This document shows, in pieces, positions 56,091 to 64,000 of a stretch of DNA of 64,000 nt. The DNA lies in contig NW_015622543.1 of the NCBI RefSeq assembly GCF_000835495.1, positions 4,018,619 through 4,082,618 on the forward strand. Direction: 5' to 3'. The position numbers and the translations under genes were made by a program. How positions within the stretch are numbered: position 1 is the first letter of the stretch; every line of letters begins with the position of its first letter. The notes beneath the pieces were generated by a model. That model saw only the letters and a list, made by a program, of their open reading frames with translations, was not told where the DNA came from and made no database searches. The stretch is from Cladophialophora immunda (Eukaryota; Ascomycota; Eurotiomycetes; Chaetothyriales; Herpotrichiellaceae).

Positions 56091-58419
56091 TTATGCGGTT
56101 GATGATGGCTTCCAGGGCTCATCAAAGAGTTGCGAAACGAAATAGTAGCTGTTTCCAAAGTCTTTCTTGTCTCGTGCTTCTATCATCGAGGTCCCTGTCG
56201 TACGTAGTGACGTTAAATCAGTCCGGACGCCAAAATAGGAGGATCCAAGGCAGGGACCTACAATTTCTTCGAACACACTCCCATGTTCGGCGGACGAATT
56301 CGACCTGAACTTGGTCAAATTCGCCAAACTTCCGGAGCTCATCCAGCCCCTTTGGATCTTTGGTCAATGCAAACGGCTGCCTTCCTCTGTTCCGAGAGTG
56401 AAAATACTGTAGCAAGATGAGGCAGCCATGGTGGTGGTCTCGAATACTCTCGGGGTTTGCGAAACGTGTCTACGGGGACTGGATTTAGCATCCTATTCGT
56501 CATGGTAGCGTTTTCCAGTGACTTACTCCAAGATTTATCTGTCGCGCATATTCCTCGTCCCTTTTGGTCATCATCGAACAGCCGTGTAGCAGAATGAAAA
56601 TGGCGAGGTAGATGGCAAGCCAATACCGCTTTTTCTGCTTTGAGGTGAGGCCATGGAGGGTTTCGAGGACAGCTAACTTGAACGGCTTAAGCATGAACTG
56701 CTGCGAAATTATCGAGATTTGCGCACTCATCACCGGTGGGAGTGGTATCCGACCATAGTAAGGACTCGAAGGATCAGCCACGGGCTTCATACCCAGTGTA
56801 TCATCTCCACAGATCCATTCCGTTCTGCTCGCCACTCTAGCTGCAACCCACAGCCGAAGTACGCTGGACAGCAGAATGCGTTCTTCTGGCTTCTATAGTA
56901 ACTTTTAGCCACAGAAAGGCATTATACGTTGCAAGGAAGCTTTCCCTTACCTCAGACTCTGTCGCCTGCCTGTATGCCATGCGATATGTTTCCTGGATGA
57001 GCGGATCTTCCGATGACATAGTGTCGGTCACGTATTTGAGGACGTTCTCATCAAGGTATTGCTTTCCCACGGTTGCCGCCTGGGACATGTCGACAATAGC
57101 AAAAGGTCTGATCGCAACCTTCTTCACCTCCCCGTTGTGCACCCAGATCTTTTCCAAGGAGTCACCCGGGTTGGCCTGAAATTCCCGCACCTCCAATTCG
57201 TAGCTTGCTTGTGGAAGTCCCTGCGTTACTCGCACTCTCCTTATTTGGTCGTTTGCCCAGGTTGTAACGTTGTGAGATTCGTTATTCTGCCATCGGCTAG
57301 TCCAGATGACATTCGGTCTGAGTTCCTCTCGATACAATGAGACGTCTGAAATTCGGTAGCGCAAGCAAGGGAGAACCGACAGCCTCGGTCTTGATCTTTT
57401 GGCGCAAGTCAAACATTGTCCATTTGGGTTAACAGGGTTTGGCTCGCACTATGTCTTGTCAGTGTCTGATATGCACACATCATGACAACTTATCGTACCC
57501 GGATGCGAAGATTTCGGCAACGCATGCATGCGTTCAACTTTCGCGTCAGCGCAGTATTGTCCCTGTCCTGCTCTGTTGTGAATGCGCCGCGGGACTTTCG
57601 ATTCCGTGAGGCCTGTAAGACACCCTCTTCTTGCCTGTTTGCCCTACCGATCCGTTCCGAGCCATTGGATCTTGAATGAGTGCTCCCAGTCACGTGCGAA
57701 GGAGTCTTCCGACGACGACTGCTTGAGCTGGGTGTCTGGTCGAGATCGAGGGTATCTTGAGGTTCTTTGTTCGGGTTGGCCGAAAGTGAGCGTTGTGTCG
57801 GTGAGTGTGCTCGCTCTGAAGGGGGAGTGATGTTTATCCAGGAACTAAGAGAAGATGACGAATTTGTTGATGTGTCGTGGGGCATCACTTGCACGTTGTT
57901 GCACCGTAAAGAAAAAGGATCGTTGATCGTCTCGTCGGTTTCAAGAAGAATGTCTCTCAAATTGGTGATTGCGGACGAGGCACCATGCTCAGACGCTGTA
58001 TTCAAGTCAAAGGAGTCTAATAGTTCCAAGGAGTCGTCGAAATCCTGGCCAGCCTGACCAAACCAGGAGGGATCGAAATCAGGTTCTGGCTGTGTGAATG
58101 AAGGCCCATCCGCAATCCCGAGATATTCTGAAGCGAGAGGATCGTAATGCAAGGCCTCGAATACATCAAGGTCTGGATCTGCGAAGGCGAAGTTCAGGTT
58201 GCTCGCTGACACGTCGGGATGCGTTGCAGCCGGATTTTCGGGGTCACTAAACTGCTGAGCAGAGGAGGCATCAATCCGTATCAGCAGTAACTCACGGACG
58301 CTTCTCCCGAGAAGTGCAGCAGTCACTTGTAGGGCAGTTCTTTGTTCATTAGACAAACCATGCCAGAATTGAGTCTCGTCAGGCTCAGGCTCAGGCTCGA
58401 CCGGCCGAGGGTTCTCCAT
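56091..58419 (-). CDS. Transcription factor with internal Zn2Cys6 cluster
   Basis: 698 residues from exons 58419-57499, 57448-56951, 56892-56527, 56469-56262 and 56194-56091, joined in phase. The zinc cluster is in the middle: Cys298-X2-Cys301-X6-Cys308-X10-Cys319-X2-Cys322-X12-Cys335 (NACMRCRNLRIR then CEPNPVNPNGQCLTC). The 300 residues before it are acidic and Ser-rich. The C-terminal part has conserved blocks LRLWVAARVASRTEWICGDD, FANPESIRDHHHGCLILLQY and the terminus YYFVSQLFDEPWKPS. This is a known Pezizomycotina architecture, with few members studied. The ATG at 58419 is used because the upstream frame opens at GTG. Target genes are unknown. Confidence 0.87.
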
Positions 58420-59512
58420 GTTGTTCAGTGCTGCGGCGCAAGTGACGTCCACGCATCTGAAGGTCTCTGGAGACGGTCGAGAGAAAGTCCAGCACGAGAC
58501 AGAACCGCCGACGATGAAATCCGGTCAAGTGTCTTTTGGGCAGCTTTTCAATTACGGGAGGGTCCAAGGCTACAACCCAGCCTCGCCCAGTTCCGACGCC
58601 TCACCGGGTTTGACAAGAATCAACCTATAGCGGTCCTTTGTTGTAAGACAGCTCACTTGCTGAACCAGCGCTGAGACTCGGGGTGAAGATGGTGACATGG
58701 CCATTTCATTTTCCGGTGAACATCCCAATGCCCCCCATGAGTCTTCACAGGCTGTCTTCCACTTCTGCCTACTTGCAAGGTTTCACCGTCACAAGGCGCT
58801 CCCTTACAGAATGCAGAAGGTCACTCTGCCAACATCTAAACTCGGTGAGGATTCAGCTCGCATCAGACTTGGGAGATAAATACCACCTCTCGTGTATCTG
58901 GGTAGTCTGTAGCCAATCCCAGATGCAACAGTAGACAGTCCGAGTTCCATCCTCCATCCTCCATCCTCCATCCTCCAAGCACAAGAAGGTCATGGCGAAC
59001 ATTGTCACGGCCGAGACAGGAACCCTGCTCACCTCGAGCGTTGAGTTGTTGAGTTCAGGTTGCCCATGCGGTGCCATTAATCTAGCCTAGGAAGATAGAC
59101 TGTGCTTATAGTTGGTGCCCCTGCGTATGTCGTATCATTAGGTATGGGCTGGTACCGTGCCAGTCCACACTTACTGGCGCCTCCAGCTTGGAGCTCCAGG
59201 CTTGGCAACCGCCGGGCTCCTCGTTCGTCATTGCGATCCACTGCCACCCCCATCAAAGCCCATCAACTCATCTCCATTTCATCTCCATTTCTCTCTCCGT
59301 CCCGGATGACCTCCAGCCATTTCCTTAGAAACCGTTGTCGCCTATCCTTGTGTTCCCGCGAGATAAAAGTCATCTTTCTGTCTCGCTCAGTTCAGCGTTG
59401 TTTGCGCGCGTCATCTTTGTTCCTCTCTGCAAGCTACCTTGACCTCTCCATGCCGTCAATGAGCGTCATCTAGAAGTACCCCGATCGCACAACAAGCTCA
59501 TCACCCCCGGTC
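58420..59512. other. Divergent intergenic region between regulator and Ede1-like gene
   Basis: No gene is supported. It contains a four-unit CCATCCT tandem repeat at 58947-58977 and a C/T-rich stretch at about 59260-59300 (CATCTCCATTT repeats) that probably belongs to the Ede1-like leader. Confidence 0.45.
58947..58977. repeat. 7-bp tandem repeat, four units
   Basis: Four consecutive CCATCCT units followed by CCA, in non-coding DNA upstream of the Ede1-like gene. Confidence 0.85.
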
Positions 59513-62500
59513 ATGGCGGAGACCATTGGATCAGCTGCTTCAGGTTCGCCACTCCTGCTCAAGCCGGTGTTTGTCTAGCTAGGGAGCTGACACGCTCAAT
59601 TCCAGGGCATCCGAATCTCAACTTAACAGCGGAAGAGAGGCGAGTTTACGGCCAGCTCCTCAAAGAAGCTGACCCCGATGGGTTCGGGGCTGTCTCTGGA
59701 GATGTGGCCGTCAAATTCTTTGAGCGGACAAAGCTGCCACCGGATGTGTTAGGACAGGTCTGAAAAAGAGAGGGGTTTCTCTGCGCTCCTGTTGACGGTT
59801 TCACAGATATGGCAGATTGCCGATACTGAAAATCGAGGGTTCCTCACGCCTGCAGGATTTGGTGTCGTGCTGCGACTCATTGGCCATGCGCAAAGTGGCC
59901 GTTCACCTTCGGCCCAAATTGCAACTCAGAGTACGCCTCGCCGAGAACTTCTGGAGCTCACTCAGCTAACAATCGCAGCCGCGCCTCTCCCTCGATTCGA
60001 TACTCCTCTATCCGAGCAACCGGCTCAACCCCCTCCGGTCCCTCAGCCCTCCCAACCTATCGTCCAGCAATCAACTGGACCTCCTGCCAGCCCGACTCCA
60101 GCGGCCCCTCCGATCCGTGTGCCAGCCTTGACACCAGAAAAGGTCGCAGAATATTCGACCATGTTTGAGAAATCAGGCGCGGAGAACGGATTACTCTCCG
60201 GTTTACTAGCCAAACAAATATTTGAAAAAGCGAGGTTGCCCAACGAAGTGCTTGGGCGCATATGGGGTCTTTCTGACATGCAAGGTCGTGGCTCCCTGGA
60301 TGTCACGGAGTTTGTCATCGCCATGCATCTTCTGGCTTCCTACAGGTCAGGCCAGATGCGCGGCGTTCCCAGTACACTTCCTCCTGGCCTTTACGAGGCT
60401 GCTACCCGCCGTCCGGCTGCGCGGGTAAGTAGCGGGTCGCGTCCGGGCTCAGGTGCTATTCCCGGCGTCAACTATAGTGTCCGTCCACAAAGCCCCATCA
60501 CGAGGCAGCCGCAAGTAAGCACGCCTCTGTCGTTGTCGGCGCAGTCGACGGGTGAGCCGTGGGCCATAACTCCAGCCGATAAGGCTCGATTCGATAGTAT
60601 ATTCGCGACTGTCGATCGCCAAGGAAGAGGCTTCATCACAGGGGAGCAGGCAGTCGAATTCTTTGGGAATGCCAGGCTACCGGAAGAGATTCTGGCTCAA
60701 ATTTGGGATCTGGCGGACATCAACTCCGAGGGTCAATTGAATAGGGACGAGTTTGCAGTGGCCATGTACTTGATCCGACAACAACGAGGAACGAAAGACG
60801 GACGAGGTATTCTGCCTTCCACTCTTCCCCCAGCTCTCATTCCTCCCAGCATGCGGAAGCTACAGATTCCTCCGCCTCAGCCAACTGCTCCAGCATTTGA
60901 AAACGCTGCGCCGACAAAGCCACGTTCTGCTGCTGACGACTTGTTTGGTCTCGACGCGTTCGGCCCTGCTCCTACAGTTCCTGCGGTCGCTCCCGTTCAA
61001 GCACCGCAGTCAACCGGCGGCACTGATGCCGGGCCGTTCGCCAATCCTCCGGGTGTTTTGACACCGCAAACGACGGCCACAACCTTTAAACCATTTGTGC
61101 CGACCAGCTCGTTTGGCCAAAGCATCATTCCTCAATCAACTGGATCGCCTGCGCCCGCGCCCCAACCGAAAGCGCAACCCGATGACCTTCTCGGGGATGC
61201 AGATCCAGAGATCAGTTCGAAACTCACTAATGAGACCAGCGAATTGGGGAATCTATCCAATCAAGTCAGCAGCTTGTCCAAGCAAATGACAGAGCTCCAA
61301 ACAGATCGAAGGCAAACTGAGCAAGAGCTATCCGGCGCATCGGCGCAGAAGAAAGCCTTTGAGGGGAGACTAGCTCAGCTCAGGTCTCTGTACGAGAAGG
61401 AAGTTCAGGAAGTCAAGGTGCTCAAAGAACAACTGACGGCTTCCAAGAATGATACGAAGCGGCTGCAGCAGGAAATGGCCATGATTGACGGGACCCATCA
61501 AGATCTTGCAACCCAGCACCAGCAACTTCGTGCTGCCCTAGAATCCGATCAACGCGAAAATGCTTCACTAAAGGATCGGATTCGACAATTGAACCAGGAG
61601 ATTGACCAGCTCAAACCGCAGCTCGAGAAGGTCAAGTCCGATGCCAGACAACAGAAAGGTTTGGTCGCCATCAACAAGAAGCAGTTAGCTACTAACGAGG
61701 CCGAGCGGGATAGAATAAAGGCCGAGATTGCTGCTGCCCAAAAGGAAGTTGAGGACGCCCAACGAGAAGCTGAGGAGTCGGCTCGACAAGTGGAGGCCTC
61801 CAAGAAGGAATTGGAAGAAGCGCGAAATATCCCAGTGCCCACTGTCAAAAGCCCTCCTGTCGCAAGCCCTGCGCCATCTACAAGCTCCAATCCATTCTTC
61901 AGGCGGACAACAGACACAGCCTTCCCGCCTGCGGCCGGCGGAGCTGAGCCAAAGGACAGTCAAAGTGCTTTCGACAGCATATTCGGGCCGTCATTTGCGG
62001 CTGTAGCTCCCGCTCCCGCAACCTCTTTCTCGGGCCAGCCATCAACTCCAGCCGGGCACCAAAACATTCCTCAGCTTGACTCCCCGGCAGCTTCATCCAC
62101 ACCAAGAGACGCTGTTGAACCTCCAGCTCCACCCCAGTCCCGACAGATTAGCTCGGCGGCACTTCCTTTCCGCAGACCGCTCGAGAGAGAAGATTCCATC
62201 AGCTCTTCCATCAAGGTTGCAGGACCGGCCAGCAGGTTAAGTCCCAACGAAACCCCTCAAGCATTGACTCCTGCGTCTTCCGCCAGCCCTACGGAGCACA
62301 AGGATTCAACCGAAGATCCTTTCACCGCCGCAGCACCTGACGAAGAACAGGAATCTGTTCGTAGAACCCTGCCTCAGCCTTCCACTGGAGAAGCCACAGT
62401 GGACGAAACCTTTGGCAAGGCTTCAGCCGACCAAGCGAAAGACATTCCCGGGGCATTTCCAGGTTCACGGTCAGACACTCCGGGTGTCGATCCAACAGTG

Positions 62501-63996
62501 ATTGCTGCAGGAGCCGGCGCAGCAGCGGTGGCCGCTGGGGTAGGCGCCGCTGCCGCTACAACCAACGGTGACAAGCCGACCAGTGCACAAACCTCGCCGC
62601 CTTCCAAGGCCCCTGAGCAGAATTTTGACGATTTCTTTGGAGGACCAGCACATCAACGTTCAGCATCCCAAAAGGCTGCCGACTTTGACTCTGCTTTCGC
62701 TGAGATGGATAAGCCGAAAAGCGGACCGAACGACGAATTTCCCGCCATTCAGGAGCTTGCGGGTGACGATGATGATAGCAGCGAATACAGCGACGATGAG
62801 ACACCCATGAAATTCGACGACGACTTCAACACCAGATCTCCACCTCGGAACAGCCCGACTGATGTGAGAACTGGCAAGCAGCCCGAGGTCGCACCTGAGC
62901 CGAGCAGCACACTGGCGCCACGCCCTGCCATGGCCGGCTCCTTGTCCAATGCTAGCTCTCTACCAGGGGTGGAATCTCAACAGTCACCGCCCAGTTATGG
63001 CGATGCGGTACCCGCAGAGAACCCAACCCAATTTCCCCGAGAGTACAAAGGCTTACTACCAGAGCGTGAAGACCCTACTTCACCGCCTCCAACGGCTGGT
63101 GGCTCCAGTCATCCTGCACCTCCCCCCGGTGGTGTCCCGCCAGCGTACGGCCCTGAAGCTCAACCAAGAAGTCCGTCGGATAGCAATCCCACGGCACCAC
63201 CACCTACAGCAGGAGCACCGTTTGACTTTGACTCTGCGTTTTCAGGCGTGGGGGCTGCCCCAGTGGAAGATGATGACGACGAAGAGGATGACGAGGAGGA
63301 CGCTGTGTTCAGTCCCCCGAAGATCGCTGCACCAGAGTTTGACCCAACTTTCGATTCGCCTCCACAACCGTCACGAGCGCAATTCCCTTCAGGCCCAGTC
63401 ACAAACGGGGCCCCAAAGACTGGAAATGAAGATTTCTATTCCGCAGTGACGACATCTGGACCTCCCCAGCAAGCTCAACCGACGACTTCTCCTGTCTCGC
63501 ACGACTGGGACGCTCTCTTCGCGCCACTGAACACAAACGCAAATGACAACGCTTCGTCACAACCATCAGCTGATTTTCCGCAAAGTCAGACACAGGCCGC
63601 TGAAATTTCCACACCTTCACCACCGCAAGGACAATCGGGTGTTTCTTCCCCGACCCCCGTGATAAACGTACCAGCACCGGCATCACCGCCACCCCGGTCA
63701 AAGGCTGAACGGCCCCAGATTGGTCGAGCACTGAGTACGGGTACGGAACACGACGATCCAATCCTCAAGAGATTGACTGCGATGGGATGGTCACGCGAGG
63801 AAAGCCTTGCAGCACTGGAGAAGTACGATTATAACATTGACAAGGTGAGTTTCGCGCACTTTGTGTCCAGCCGACCAAGTATTTGCTGCACAAAGTTTTC
63901 ATCCCCTTGACATTGAGCGATCATTCTGAATCATGTGCTGACCATCCTTTGATTTGCACACTGCAGGCTGCGGATTTCTTGACTTTCCGCTCTTAA
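59513..63996 (+). CDS. EDE1: Ede1/Eps15-like EH-domain endocytic scaffold
   Basis: Early coat scaffold of clathrin-mediated endocytosis at the plasma membrane. Exons 59513-59543, 59606-59757, 59807-63844 and 63967-63996 give 1416 residues. Three EH domains lie at about 15-95 (VKFFERTKLPPDVLGQIWQI), 168-255 (RLPNEVLGRIWGLSDMQGRG) and 310-400 (RLPEEILAQIWDLADINSEG). A coiled coil at about 530-690 mediates oligomerisation. Then come a long Pro/Ser/Ala-rich disordered region with one NPF (SSNPFFRR) and repeated FDSxF/FD motifs, and a C-terminal UBA domain (DPILKRLTAMGWSREESLAALEKYDYNIDKAADFL). The last 30-nt exon completes the UBA and ends just inside the window. Confidence 0.94.
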
Positions 63997-64000
63997 GGCC

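Noticed and set aside
58342..58674. Short plus-strand frames over the start of the 56091-58419 regulator
   Set aside because: Antisense or promoter sequence with no conserved motif; the minus-strand gene explains the coding signal.
1..64000. CRISPR arrays, integrases, intact transposons
   Set aside because: There are no regularly spaced repeats, no transposase or reverse-transcriptase motifs and no long terminal repeats; the DNA is fungal nuclear.

Overview
The window is nuclear DNA of a filamentous ascomycete (Pezizomycotina). Supporting signs are 45-80 nt GT-AG introns, Zn2Cys6 regulators, a DUF3405 protein, a striatin/STRIPAK subunit and intradiol-dioxygenase catabolism. The gene set resembles Eurotiomycetes, possibly Chaetothyriales, but that placement is inference. 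I rebuilt exon structures by hand. A model is called solid when exon lengths add up in phase and the joined protein reads through the family's conserved blocks.

Layout, left to right. At 0.7-2.8 kb is an eight-exon CorA-like membrane protein (-). At 3.9-5.9 kb is an intronless, bacterial-looking GH13 glucan enzyme (-). At 7.8-9.8 kb is a methionine-type amino-acid permease (-). At 11.1-13.5 kb is a dynamin-family GTPase with a probable GC-AG intron (-). At 14.7-16.6 kb is a DUF3405 type II membrane protein (-). At 18.2-19.4 kb is a small catalase-like heme protein (+). At 20.8-22.8 kb is a nine-exon sugar transporter (+), followed by a hotdog thioesterase (-). At 24.7 kb is a candidate two-exon 31-residue microprotein (-), and at 26-27 kb a DUF6601-like membrane protein (-).

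From 27.8 kb the window is mostly housekeeping: striatin (-), RAD14/XPA (-) divergent from farnesyl diphosphate synthase (+), a secreted sulfatase (-), glycogen synthase (+), a Zn2Cys6 regulator (-), the NOP2 rRNA methyltransferase (+) and a one-TM protein (-). Next come an intradiol dioxygenase (+) with an adjacent Zn2Cys6 regulator (+), a conserved ER-type membrane protein (-) and alpha-tubulin (+). A frameshifted TauD-type dioxygenase remnant (+) follows, then a regulator with an internal zinc cluster (-) and an Ede1-like endocytic scaffold (+) that ends four bases before the window edge.

The left 27 kb is looser: longer intergenic gaps, palindromic TAGTACTA-type words, poly-C tracts, a 32-bp inverted repeat and metabolic or transport genes that look accessory. 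The right half is compact, with several divergent or convergent pairs. I found no intact transposon, rRNA, CRISPR array or convincing tRNA, and no clear multi-gene novel system. The most notable items are the microprotein gene, the inverted repeat, the broken dioxygenase and the dioxygenase-regulator pair.
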